NCBI RefSeq assembly: GCF_012641275.1
Contig: NZ_JABAIA010000002.1
Location: forward strand, 806,001-870,000
Length of the DNA stretch: 64,000 nt
Reading direction: 5' to 3'
Source of the DNA: Chitinophaga varians
GTDB taxonomy: Bacteria > Bacteroidota > Bacteroidia > Chitinophagales > Chitinophagaceae
Under the pieces are notes generated by a model that made no database searches, was not told the DNA's origin, and saw nothing but the letters and a program-made list of their open reading frames with translations. Made by a program: the position numbers and the translations under genes. Below, in pieces: positions 15,462 through 24,102 of the stretch (within the stretch, counting starts at the first letter, position 1; the number at the start of each line of letters is the position of its first letter).

Positions 15462-17993
15462 ATGAACACCAGAAGAGATTTTATCAAGAAAGCAGCCCTG
15501 CTGTCTGGTGCCGCCGGCGTAGCCGGGACCCTGCCCGGGTCCATCCAGCGTGCATTGGCCATAGACCCCCATCCCGGTACTACCTTCCGCGATGCAGAGC
15601 ACATCGTGGTCCTGATGCAGGAGAACAGGTCATTTGACCACTGCTATGGCACCCTCAGGGGCGTAAGAGGATATAATGACCCCCGCGCTATCCGCCTTCC
15701 CAACAATAATCTCGTATGGCTGCAGACCAACGACAAAAACGAAACATATGCGCCTTTCCGGTTGAACATCCGCGACACCAAAGCTACCTGGATGAGCAGC
15801 CTGCCGCATTCCTGGGCCAACCAGGTAGATGCACACAACAACGGCCGTTATGATAAATGGCTACAGGTAAAACAGTCCGGCAATAAGGACTGGGCGCCGA
15901 TGCCACTGACGCTGGGCTACTACAACCGTGTGGATATCCCTTTTTATTACGCCATGGCAGACGCCTTTACGGTTTGTGACCAGAACTTCTGTTCCTCGCT
16001 GACCGGCACTACGCCCAACCGTCTGTATCTCTGGACCGGCACCCTGCGTGATGAGCAGAAAGCCAGCGCCAAAGCCAACGTATGGAACGAAGATGTGGAC
16101 TACGGCGCTGAAGCTCACTGGACCACTTTCCCTGAGCGGCTGGAAGACAATGGCATCAGCTGGAAAATTTATCAGAATGAAATCAGCGCCGCAGGCCTCG
16201 AAGGGGAAAAAGACGGCATGCTCGCCAATTTTACAGACAATCCCATCGAATGGTTTGCCGCTTTTAATGTGCGGTTTGCCACCGGCCACATAAAATATCT
16301 GCAACGCCGCATACAACAGCTGCCGGAAGAAATCGCGAAGCTGACAGCGGCCATTCCTGCTGCTGAAGGAGAGAAAGCGAAAAAAATGCAGCAGCAGCTG
16401 GATGAGAAAAAACAGGAACTGGAGAAAGCGAAGAAAGATGCGGAAACCTTTACCGCCGCCAACTTCGCCAAACTGGCCCAACGGGCGCAGCAACTGCACA
16501 ACAAAGCCTTTACCACCAACATTGCGGACAAGGACTATCATGAACTGGAAACGCTGCAGTACAAAGATGGCGATGTGGAAAGATCTGTACAGGTGCCCAA
16601 GGGCGATATCCTGCATCAGTTCCGCACCGATGTGCATAACGGCCAGCTGCCTGCGGTTTCCTGGCTCGTAGCCCCCGGCGAATTCTCCGACCACCCCGGT
16701 TCTCCATGGTATGGTGCCTGGTACGTGTCTGAAGTGCTGGACATTCTCACGCAGAAAGAAGAAGTATGGAAGAAGACCATTTTTATCCTCTGTTACGATG
16801 AGAACGATGGATACTTTGACCATGTGCCTCCTTTTGTTGCGCCCTTCAAACCCGGTACAGGCCTTGTCTCCAAAGGGATAGACACCGCGGTGGAATACGT
16901 CACCAAAGAACAGGAGCAGGCCAAAGGCCACGTAGGGAAAAATTCCGTGCGGGAAAGCCCTATCGGTTTGGGATACCGCGTACCGTTGGTGATCGCTTCT
17001 CCCTGGAGCCGTGGCGGTTATGTGAACTCACAGGTGTTTGACCATACTTCCATCCTTCAGTTTATGGAAGATTTCCTGCAACATAAAACCGGTAAGGCTA
17101 TTAAAGAAACAAATATTTCCGCCTGGCGCCGTACCGTATGTGGCGACCTCACGTCTGTGTTCCGCCCGTTCAACGGCGAAAAAGTGAAGGTGCCTTTCCA
17201 GGAAAGAAATGAGTTTATCGAAAGCGTCTACAACGCGCGTTTCAAAAAGCTGCCGGACGAGTTCAAAAAACTCACCGCTGCCGAAATTGAGAAAATCAAT
17301 ACCAATCCGGCCAAGGCAGAATGGATGCCACGGCAGGAAGCCGGTACCCGTGTGTCCTGTGCGTTGCCTTACCAGTTGTATGTAAACGGTAAGCTGGGCG
17401 CTGACAAAAAAACATTTGACATCAGCTTCGCCGCTTCCAATGAGGTGTTTGGCAAAAAAGCCGCCGGCTCGCCGTTCAACGTGTATGCGCCCGGCAAATA
17501 CCTGCAGGCAGACAGCCGTGAAATGGAACCGGTGCGGACCTGGTCTTATGCCGTAACGGCCGGCGACCAGCTGAAAGACGCCTGGCCTTTGTCTTCTTTT
17601 GAAGGTGAACAATATCGCCTGCGTACGTATGGTCCCAATGGCTTTTACCGTGAATTCGCCGGTAACGCCCAGGACCCGCAGGTAGACATTACCTGCGAGT
17701 ACCAGCGCTCACTGCGTAACCGCAAACAGCTTACCGGTAATGCAGACCTGCATATCGCCAACCGCAGCAACAAAGCCATTACAGTGACTATTACTGATAA
17801 TGCCTATGGCAAAGCAGTGGTGCGCAAAACCATTGCCGCCAATACACAGGCCGCCATGATCATTGATAACAGCAAAAGTCAGCACTGGTATGACTTCACC
17901 CTAAAAGTGGAGGGGCATGACCAGTTTGAGCAACGTTTTGCCGGCCGGGTGGAAACCGGTGCGGAGAGTATCAGTGACCCTGCCATGGCGTAG
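15462..17993 (+). CDS. Phosphocholine-specific phospholipase C
   Basis: An exported enzyme of 843 residues that hydrolyses phosphatidylcholine to diacylglycerol and phosphocholine. A twin-arginine signal (MNTRRDFIKKAALLSGAAG) occupies the first 34 residues. The alkaline-phosphatase-like metal site begins EHIVVLMQENRSFDHCYG (about 46-62, E54-N55). The expected Thr/Ser nucleophile region is SLTGTTPNRLYLW (about 178-192), with CYDENDGYFDHVPPF near 445. Two bacterial PLC C-terminal beta domains (DUF756) follow, at about 645-735 and 745-835. About 280-355 is a highly charged coiled-coil insertion (QRRIQQLPEEIAKL, KKMQQQLDEKKQELEK) within the catalytic domain. The gene stands alone and its stop abuts a heptamer array. 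Confidence 0.93.
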   Translation: MNTRRDFIKKAALLSGAAGVAGTLPGSIQRALAIDPHPGTTFRDAEHIVVLMQENRSFDHCYGTLRGVRGYNDPRAIRLPNNNLVWLQTNDKNETYAPFRLNIRDTKATWMSSLPHSWANQVDAHNNGRYDKWLQVKQSGNKDWAPMPLTLGYYNRVDIPFYYAMADAFTVCDQNFCSSLTGTTPNRLYLWTGTLRDEQKASAKANVWNEDVDYGAEAHWTTFPERLEDNGISWKIYQNEISAAGLEGEKDGMLANFTDNPIEWFAAFNVRFATGHIKYLQRRIQQLPEEIAKLTAAIPAAEGEKAKKMQQQLDEKKQELEKAKKDAETFTAANFAKLAQRAQQLHNKAFTTNIADKDYHELETLQYKDGDVERSVQVPKGDILHQFRTDVHNGQLPAVSWLVAPGEFSDHPGSPWYGAWYVSEVLDILTQKEEVWKKTIFILCYDENDGYFDHVPPFVAPFKPGTGLVSKGIDTAVEYVTKEQEQAKGHVGKNSVRESPIGLGYRVPLVIASPWSRGGYVNSQVFDHTSILQFMEDFLQHKTGKAIKETNISAWRRTVCGDLTSVFRPFNGEKVKVPFQERNEFIESVYNARFKKLPDEFKKLTAAEIEKINTNPAKAEWMPRQEAGTRVSCALPYQLYVNGKLGADKKTFDISFAASNEVFGKKAAGSPFNVYAPGKYLQADSREMEPVRTWSYAVTAGDQLKDAWPLSSFEGEQYRLRTYGPNGFYREFAGNAQDPQVDITCEYQRSLRNRKQLTGNADLHIANRSNKAITVTITDNAYGKAVVRKTIAANTQAAMIIDNSKSQHWYDFTLKVEGHDQFEQRFAGRVETGAESISDPAMA

Positions 17994-17995
17994 CC

Positions 17996-18105
17996 AATTA
18001 CGAATTACGAATTACGAATGAAAGGTTCGTTTATGGAGAGGTTATTTAGTAGCCGCTTTATACAACAGCCTTTCATTCGTAATTCGTAATTCGTAATTCG
18101 TAATT
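17996..18105. repeat. Inverted heptamer array A: (AATTACG)3 - core - (CGTAATT)4
   Basis: Three AATTACG units at 17996-18016 are followed by AATGAAAGG (18017-18025). A 43-base core (18026-18068) precedes CCTTTCATT (18069-18077) and four CGTAATT units (18078-18105). The two arms are perfect reverse complements over 30 bases, so the RNA can form one long hairpin. The array begins two bases after the phospholipase stop codon. Confidence 0.9.
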
Positions 18106-18204
18106 GATTTCCACGCTTTGTGTCGCTGCAGCCACAGCCACAGCGCCGATACCGCCGGCTGCAGCCTTTTTTCGTTCTGGTGTTTATTTTGATATGAAAA
18201 AGGC

Positions 18205-19776
18205 ATGAGATACCTTTTTCTGCTTACCCTGCTGGTATATCTCCTGTCAGGCTGCAATAGCCCTTCAGCGCCTGAGCATGCCGACGTTGCGACCGCTGAC
18301 GTGCTCACCCCCAGGAACACGGCGATCACCGCCGAAAAAGCCTATAATGACCTTTTTCTGGACACCACCGCCCTTGAGCAGTTTATTAACAAGCGGCAGT
18401 TGACCGATGCCGTGGCCAACCGGTTGCGCAGTTTTTATAACGCGCGTAACTATCAGTTTGCCTGGATAGACAGCCGTGGCCTTACAGAAGAAGCCGCCGC
18501 CTTCCGCAGCCTGTTCAACCAAAGCCCGGACACTACCGGCGATAAGCCGTTAAACAATAAGCTGGACCGGCTGCTGGAAGAAGACACGCTGCATGCGAAG
18601 GCGACCGATCCTGATATGATACAAACGGAACTGATGCTTACGTGGCGGCTGGTGCGGTATTTCCGGCAGAACGGCGGCAGCGTGGAACAAATGGAGCACA
18701 TGGTGCCCATGCAGAAAGAAGACATGATGGAGATGGCGGACTCCATGCTGCATACCAGCGAGAAACAGTACCCGGCCATCGCAGGCCTGAAGCCTGCCCT
18801 GCGGCAGTACCGCGATATCGTCAAAAATGGCGGATGGAAGCCCGTGGATTCATCGGCCCGGGCTATAAAAAAAGGGCAGTCATCTCCCGTGATCATCTCC
18901 ATAAAACAAAGGCTGGCGATAACCGGGGAGCTAAAGGAAAAAGACAGCAGTGATGTATTCACGGACGAACTGGAGGCCGCTGTGAACCGCTTTCGTAACA
19001 GTCACGGCTACTCGGAAAACGGGGTGGTCAATGACACGGTCATCCGCGCCATGAACGTGCCTGCGGAGGAGCGCTTAAAACAGTTGCTGATCAATATGCA
19101 GCGGATGAAGTGGTTGCCCGCCACCCCGCAGGGAAAGCTGATCGTGGTGAACATTCCGGCCTTTATGCTGCATGTGACCAACGATGGTAAAAAGGTATTC
19201 GACATGCCGATAGTAGTGGGGAAAGAAGGGCATAGCACGACGATGTTTTCCGGGAAATTAAACCAGGTGGTGTTTAGTCCTTACTGGAACATACCCCGCA
19301 GCATTGTGCGGAAGGAAATATTGCCGGCCATGTCGCGTAACAGCGGCTACCTGGCGCGTAAGAACATGGAGATCACCGGGCATGTGAACGGATTACCGGT
19401 GGTACGGCAAAGGCCGGGCGCCCGCAACGCTTTGGGACGGGTGAAGTTCCTGTTCCCCAACAGTTTTAATATCTACTTTCATGATACCCCCGAAAAAGGA
19501 TTGTTTAACCGGGACGACCGTGCTTACAGCCACGGGTGTATACGGCTGAAAGACCCTGTCGCCATGGCCAGGTTTATATTGGAGGACTCACCTCAATGGA
19601 CCGACGAAAAAATCGATGAAGCCATGAACAGCAGTAAACAAAAATATGTGGCCGTAAAACATCCGGTACCGGTGATTATCACTTACTTCACCGCCTGGGC
19701 GGATGAGGAGGGTGCGTTACATCTGGTACGGGACGTTTACGGCCACGATGCGGTGATGAAACAAAAAATGTTTTAG
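18205..19776 (+). CDS. L,D-transpeptidase (YcbB/LdtD type)
   Basis: A lipoprotein of 523 residues (signal ending LLSGC, Cys 17) that should form 3-3 peptide cross-links in peptidoglycan. Its order is the family's: a helical scaffold domain (about 55-215), then a peptidoglycan-binding helical domain (about 220-290, ISIKQRLAITGEL; ELEAAVNRFRNSHGYSENG). The YkuD catalytic domain follows (about 310-475). The active-site motif YSHGCIRL carries H443 and C445. The start gives a short leader after the heptamer array. It overlaps the convergent transpeptidase gene by four bases at the stop codons. Confidence 0.93.
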   Translation: MRYLFLLTLLVYLLSGCNSPSAPEHADVATADVLTPRNTAITAEKAYNDLFLDTTALEQFINKRQLTDAVANRLRSFYNARNYQFAWIDSRGLTEEAAAFRSLFNQSPDTTGDKPLNNKLDRLLEEDTLHAKATDPDMIQTELMLTWRLVRYFRQNGGSVEQMEHMVPMQKEDMMEMADSMLHTSEKQYPAIAGLKPALRQYRDIVKNGGWKPVDSSARAIKKGQSSPVIISIKQRLAITGELKEKDSSDVFTDELEAAVNRFRNSHGYSENGVVNDTVIRAMNVPAEERLKQLLINMQRMKWLPATPQGKLIVVNIPAFMLHVTNDGKKVFDMPIVVGKEGHSTTMFSGKLNQVVFSPYWNIPRSIVRKEILPAMSRNSGYLARKNMEITGHVNGLPVVRQRPGARNALGRVKFLFPNSFNIYFHDTPEKGLFNRDDRAYSHGCIRLKDPVAMARFILEDSPQWTDEKIDEAMNSSKQKYVAVKHPVPVIITYFTAWADEEGALHLVRDVYGHDAVMKQKMF

Positions 19777-20531
19777 CTGTTCACACTGTCTTTTACCAGC
19801 ATCCTGGAATGCATGGAGTAGTATTTGTCCGGGCTGTACAAAAACAGGCAGGTGCCATTGGCAATGCGCTGAATGACTTTGCGGTGCACGCCCTCCGGAA
19901 TGGCCGGGCAACCAAGGCTGCGGCCGATATAACCCTGGCTTTTGATCAGTGCTTCGTTGACATAGGCGGCGCTGTGCATCACGATCCCACGACTGAGCGC
20001 GTTGTCGTTGATGCCGGCTTCTTCACCTTCCAGGCGCAGGGAATAACCGTGCTCCCCGTTATAGGTGTCGCCGGTCACATAAAAACCCAGGCTGCTCTTG
20101 TAGCTGTTCGTTTTGTTGGAAAAGGTGCTGGCCAGCAGCGTACCTGAATTCCTGCCATGAGATACCAGCGTGTTAAACAGCAGCAGTCTGTTTTTGATGT
20201 CAATCACAAAAAGCCGCTTTTTGCTGGAGGGCAGCGAAAAGTCGATAATGGAAAGAATGTCCGGGTTTTTGAGCCTGCCTTTACCTTCAAGTTGATTGTA
20301 GCCTTGCAGTGCGCTTTCGAATGCTTCCCGGGACAAGCCGGTAGTATCCAGTCGCATGCTTTCATACAAACTTTCCTCCTGCAGTGAGTCGTTCACTGCC
20401 GGTCTGAGGGTGCGGTATGCGGTGGCAGGATTTTTTTCAGCTGAGGTAAGGGTGGTAATCAGGAATACAAAAAAACCGATGGTTGCAATAAAAATTAACG
20501 GTTTAATAAACTTCTTCACTTTCAATGTCAC
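19773..20531 (-). CDS. Murein L,D-transpeptidase catalytic-domain protein
   Basis: 252 residues with an N-terminal hydrophobic segment (about 10-28, FIKPLIFIATIGFFVFLITTL) acting as a signal anchor. The catalytic part shows VSHGRNSGTLLASTFSN (about 123-139), GRNSG being typical of this family. It continues with MHSAAYVNEALIKSQGYIGRSLGCPAIPEG, with H186 and the nucleophile C208 in SLGCPAI rather than the SHGC of classical YkuD enzymes. This fits the separate murein L,D-transpeptidase catalytic-domain family (PF13645). It converges with, and overlaps by four bases, the YcbB-type gene, so two structurally different transpeptidases end on the same spot. Confidence 0.9.
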   Translation of the reverse strand: MTLKVKKFIKPLIFIATIGFFVFLITTLTSAEKNPATAYRTLRPAVNDSLQEESLYESMRLDTTGLSREAFESALQGYNQLEGKGRLKNPDILSIIDFSLPSSKKRLFVIDIKNRLLLFNTLVSHGRNSGTLLASTFSNKTNSYKSSLGFYVTGDTYNGEHGYSLRLEGEEAGINDNALSRGIVMHSAAYVNEALIKSQGYIGRSLGCPAIPEGVHRKVIQRIANGTCLFLYSPDKYYSMHSRMLVKDSVNS

Positions 20532-20780
20532 TCCGTAAAATATTTATCAAGGTTAGAGAATAACGATTAATCCATATCAAACGAAAATAACGAATATCGC
20601 CGGGATATGTTGCCCTAAAAAAGGCTCTTCCAGCTCGCTTCCGGCTATTTTAACAAGATGTTGACATACATAAAAAATGTTGATATGGAGCAATTTTGGT
20701 GAAAAACGGGACAATTTCAGCATAGGATGCCAAGGGTGGATGATTATCTTTAATGTCAGATTTAAAACAGCTTTTGCGTT

Positions 20781-22496
20781 ATGATAAAAAGATATCTGGT
20801 CCTTATTCCCTTGCTGTTCCTTTTTGCCCGTACCCATGCTAATACGGGTGAGCCTGTTAAAGAACTGATCCAGCAGATGGCCTCAGACGTAGATGATCTG
20901 CACCGGGTATACATTTTCCGGTACAGCCCGGAGTATTTTGACCGTATGCGCACGTATTATCAGCAAACACTGGCATCGCTGGCATCATTGTCATTTGCGT
21001 CATTGCCGGTGAGCGACCAGGTGGACTATATCCTGCTGAAGCGCAAGATAGGACAGGAGCTACAGGAGATCAGTGAAAATGAGGCATTGTACAAGGTGCT
21101 GCAACCGGCTGTCATTCCCTTTGCGCAAACACTGATGACCATGCAGGTGAAGCGCCGTCGCGGCGACAATCCTGACGTGCCCAGGATCGTGGCCGACCTT
21201 GCCGCGGTGCAGCAACAAATCACCGCTGCACAGGCCGCATTGAAGAATAAAAGTTCCCTGACGCCGGCACAGGCCCGCCAGGCAGCAGAGATCGTAGATG
21301 ACCTGCGTAACGGCCTCAAAAACGTATATACTTTCTATTATGGCTACGAGCCTGCGTTTACCAAACAGGTGAAACAGCCTTATCAGCAAACAGACAGCCT
21401 GCTGGGCCTGTACGGCCGCTTTCTGGGTCATGAACTGGCAGATAAAACCGATAAAACACTGGATGCCTCCGGCATCAAAGGCACCCCCATCGGCCGCGAA
21501 GCGCTCATCAAACAACTACAGTACGAGATGATCCCGTATTCTCCCGAAGAACTGGTGGAGATGGCCAACAAAGAGTTCGCCTGGTGTGATGCGGAAATGC
21601 TGAAAGCATCTGCTGCGCTGGGTTTTGGGAAGGATTGGAAAAAGGCGCTGGAAAAGGTGAAAGAAAACCATGTGGAACCTGGCAGGCAACCGGAAATGAT
21701 ACACCGGCTGGCAGACGAGGCGATTAAATTTGTGGAAGACAGCAACCTGGTGACAGTACCGGCACTGGCCAAAGAAGCCTGGCGCATGTTTATGCTGTCT
21801 AAAGAGCAGCAACGCTTTGCGCCGTTTTTCCTGGGAGGCGAATCCATCCTGGTAGCCTACCCGACAGATGATATGGATGAAGCTACCCGGGCGATGAGCC
21901 TGCGCAGCAACAACTATGCATTTTCCCATGCCACCGTGTTTCACGAGCTGATACCCGGCCACAACCTGCAGGGTTTTATGAACAAACGTAATAAAGCCTA
22001 CCGCCGTATGTTCAGCACGCCTTTCTCCGTAGAGGGGTGGGCGTTATATTGGGAAATGCTCCTGTGGAACAAAAATTTCCACAGTACGCCCGAACAGAAA
22101 GTAGGCGCGCTGTTCTGGCGCATGCACCGTTGCGCCCGCATTATCTTCTCCCTGAATTATCACCTGGGCAAATGGACTCCTCAGCAGTGTATCGATTTCC
22201 TCGTTGACCGTGTAGGCCACGAACGTTTCAGCGCATCGTCGGAAGTGCGCCGCTCCTTTGAAGGCGACTATGGCCCGCTGTATCAGATCGCTTACATGAT
22301 GGGCGGGCTGCAGCTGCGGGCTTTGCACCATGAGCTGATTGACAGCGGAAAGATGACGGAAAAACAGTTCCACGACGCTTTCCTTCATGAGAATGCCATC
22401 CCCATTGAGATGTTCAGGGCTATTATCACCAACCAGCAACTGACACCGGATTTTAAAACCAAATGGCGTTTTGCGGACCAATTGTTGCAGCAATAA
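20781..22496 (+). CDS. DUF885 family secreted zinc peptidase-like protein
   Basis: 571 residues, signal peptide about 1-20. The family is M32-like (gluzincin fold). The zinc motif HELIPGH spans 388-394 and the third ligand is the Glu of SVEGWALYWE near 418. A conserved helix FWRMHRCARIIFSLNYHLGKWTPQQCIDFLVDRVG follows (about 450-485). The N-terminal half is helical, with VDYILLKRKIGQELQE near 80. DUF885 proteins are usually 560-600 residues, so this one is complete. Probably a periplasmic or outer-membrane-associated dipeptidase/carboxypeptidase; substrate unknown. The gene has its own upstream region of 249 bases and is followed by the glycosylase gene after 29 bases. Confidence 0.9.
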   Translation: MIKRYLVLIPLLFLFARTHANTGEPVKELIQQMASDVDDLHRVYIFRYSPEYFDRMRTYYQQTLASLASLSFASLPVSDQVDYILLKRKIGQELQEISENEALYKVLQPAVIPFAQTLMTMQVKRRRGDNPDVPRIVADLAAVQQQITAAQAALKNKSSLTPAQARQAAEIVDDLRNGLKNVYTFYYGYEPAFTKQVKQPYQQTDSLLGLYGRFLGHELADKTDKTLDASGIKGTPIGREALIKQLQYEMIPYSPEELVEMANKEFAWCDAEMLKASAALGFGKDWKKALEKVKENHVEPGRQPEMIHRLADEAIKFVEDSNLVTVPALAKEAWRMFMLSKEQQRFAPFFLGGESILVAYPTDDMDEATRAMSLRSNNYAFSHATVFHELIPGHNLQGFMNKRNKAYRRMFSTPFSVEGWALYWEMLLWNKNFHSTPEQKVGALFWRMHRCARIIFSLNYHLGKWTPQQCIDFLVDRVGHERFSASSEVRRSFEGDYGPLYQIAYMMGGLQLRALHHELIDSGKMTEKQFHDAFLHENAIPIEMFRAIITNQQLTPDFKTKWRFADQLLQQ

Positions 22497-22525
22497 CGAA
22501 TCGTTACTTTTATAAAAAAATTGCC

Positions 22526-23302
22526 ATGCCTGAATTACCTGACCTGAACGTGTTCAGCCACAACCTGGAAAAAACCCTGCTGCACAAACAGCTGGAGACA
22601 ATTGAGGTGGTCGTAAAAAAGAAACTGCGTACGCCTGAAAAAGAGCTGAAGGCTGCACTGGAAGGGCAGCGTCTGGAATCTATCCGGCGTGTGGGCAAGG
22701 AATTGCATTTCGAATTTAAAAATGGCCATGTGCTGGGGATGCACCTGATGCTGCATGGCAAACTATATTTATTTGACCGGCAAAACGAGCAGAAACATAC
22801 TATCTGCACGTTGTTGTTCAAAGATGGCAAAGGCCTGGCCCTGACGGATTATCAGGGCCAGGCAAACATCTTCCTGGACCCTGACCCCAAAGAGGCGCCT
22901 GATGCACTTTCCAAAGAGTTGACCGAAGCGTGGCTGAAAGCCGCACTGGCCAAAAAGAGAACGGCCATCAAAAAATTCCTGACAGATCAAAAAAACATTC
23001 TTGGCATCGGCAACGCCTATGCAGACGATATCCTGTGGGAAGCGCGTATCTCACCTTTTTCCGTTGCCAACCAGATTCCTTCAGCGGCGGTAAAATCGTT
23101 GCACAAAGCCATCCATAAGGTATTGACCAACGCGGAGAAAAATATTCGCAAACATCATCCTGACATCATCAACGGAGAAGTACGCGACTATATGCTGGTG
23201 CATAGCCACAAGCTGACGGAAAGTCCTGGTGGCGCAGCGATACAGCATGTTTCATCCGGCGGTAAGACGTATTACACGAATGAACAAGTGGAGTATAAAT
23301 GA
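22526..23302 (+). CDS. Fpg/Nei-family DNA glycosylase lacking the zinc finger cysteines
   Basis: 258 residues. The ATG at 22526 gives MPELPDLNVFSHNL, so Pro2 and Glu3, the catalytic Schiff-base Pro and Glu of the family, are in place. The middle H2TH region is visible as FLTDQKNILGIGNAYADDILWEARISPF (about 150-178), the standard signature. Lys in RRVGKELHFEF (about 56) corresponds to the conserved Lys of the N-terminal domain. At the C-terminus, where Fpg has Cys-x2-Cys ... Cys-x2-Cys, the sequence is ESPGGAAIQHVSSGGKTYYTNEQ with no Cys, a zincless finger. It should excise oxidised bases. It sits 29 bases after the DUF885 gene and is probably cotranscribed. Confidence 0.9.
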   Translation: MPELPDLNVFSHNLEKTLLHKQLETIEVVVKKKLRTPEKELKAALEGQRLESIRRVGKELHFEFKNGHVLGMHLMLHGKLYLFDRQNEQKHTICTLLFKDGKGLALTDYQGQANIFLDPDPKEAPDALSKELTEAWLKAALAKKRTAIKKFLTDQKNILGIGNAYADDILWEARISPFSVANQIPSAAVKSLHKAIHKVLTNAEKNIRKHHPDIINGEVRDYMLVHSHKLTESPGGAAIQHVSSGGKTYYTNEQVEYK

Positions 23303-23321
23303 TTTTGCTGTTTTGATATTC

Positions 23322-24065
23322 TCAGACTTGTAGCAAAGATTTTAGCTCGGTCGCATTTTTTAGTGCATATCCATGACCGTCGTTGTTGAAAAAGGCCCAT
23401 ACGGCGTGTTTGTCATCATGCCATTGTTTTATTTTGGCTGCGTAGGCAGTCATCGTTTTATGGTTGTAGGCCGTGTCGTAGTGGCCGTTAGGGCCATGGA
23501 AACGGATGTATATATGCTTTGCCGTTATTCTTTCTGCAAACGGCCAGCGGCCACCGGAATCTGCGATGACCCACGCTATATTATATTTCTCCAGCAGCTT
23601 AAAGGCGTCTTCCTGTAACCAGCTGTCGTGCCTGGCTTCCAGCGCAAACTCATAATCCCGGTAGACGGTTTTCAGGAGGTCAAAAAATACGTATAGCCGT
23701 TCCGGTTCGAAAACCAGGGACGGCGGTAGCTGGATTAATACCGGTCCCAGGCTCTTTTTCACGGGGTCGAATATACTGAAATAGCGTTCCAGTGGTTCTG
23801 CCGGGTCCAGCAGCCGTTTTATGTGTGTAATGTACCGGCTGAGTTTCGGACAGAACCAGAAACGTTTTGGTACCTTATGTACCCAGTTTTCCACAGTGCC
23901 TGGTTTGGGCAGATGATAGAAGCTGGTATTGATCTCTGTTGTTTTATATGACTGTGCATAAAACGCCAGATACTCTACCGGCTTTAATTCAGGAGGATAG
24001 AAAATATCCTTCCAGTGTTTATAGCTCCAGCCGGAAGTGCCGATATAAGTACCCTTTTTTGCCAT
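23322..24065 (-). CDS. DUF72 domain protein
   Basis: 247 residues, a TIM-barrel DUF72 protein (YecE family). Diagnostic features are YIGTSGWSYKHWKDIFYPP (about 6-24), TTEINTSFYHLPKPGTVENWVHKVPKRFWFCPKLSRYITH (about 42-82), FALEARHDSW near 150 and a final AVWAFFNNDGHGYALKNATEL. The start is taken at MAKKGTYIG (24065); an ATG two codons earlier is possible. Family members are 240-300 residues and of unproven function, sometimes linked to UV or DNA repair in older literature. The gene ends 20 bases from the Fpg/Nei gene, convergently. Confidence 0.92.
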   Translation of the reverse strand: MAKKGTYIGTSGWSYKHWKDIFYPPELKPVEYLAFYAQSYKTTEINTSFYHLPKPGTVENWVHKVPKRFWFCPKLSRYITHIKRLLDPAEPLERYFSIFDPVKKSLGPVLIQLPPSLVFEPERLYVFFDLLKTVYRDYEFALEARHDSWLQEDAFKLLEKYNIAWVIADSGGRWPFAERITAKHIYIRFHGPNGHYDTAYNHKTMTAYAAKIKQWHDDKHAVWAFFNNDGHGYALKNATELKSLLQV

Positions 24066-24102
24066 ATGCAACAGGGTGCAAAAGCTGTTCCGGCATTACA
24101 GA

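Noticed and set aside
17994-18204. CRISPR array
   Set aside because: The units are seven bases without spacers and change orientation around a core, so this is not a CRISPR.
18042-18329. A leftward frame containing SITNYELRITNERL
   Set aside because: The same heptamer array A translated, overlapping the real L,D-transpeptidase gene on the other strand.
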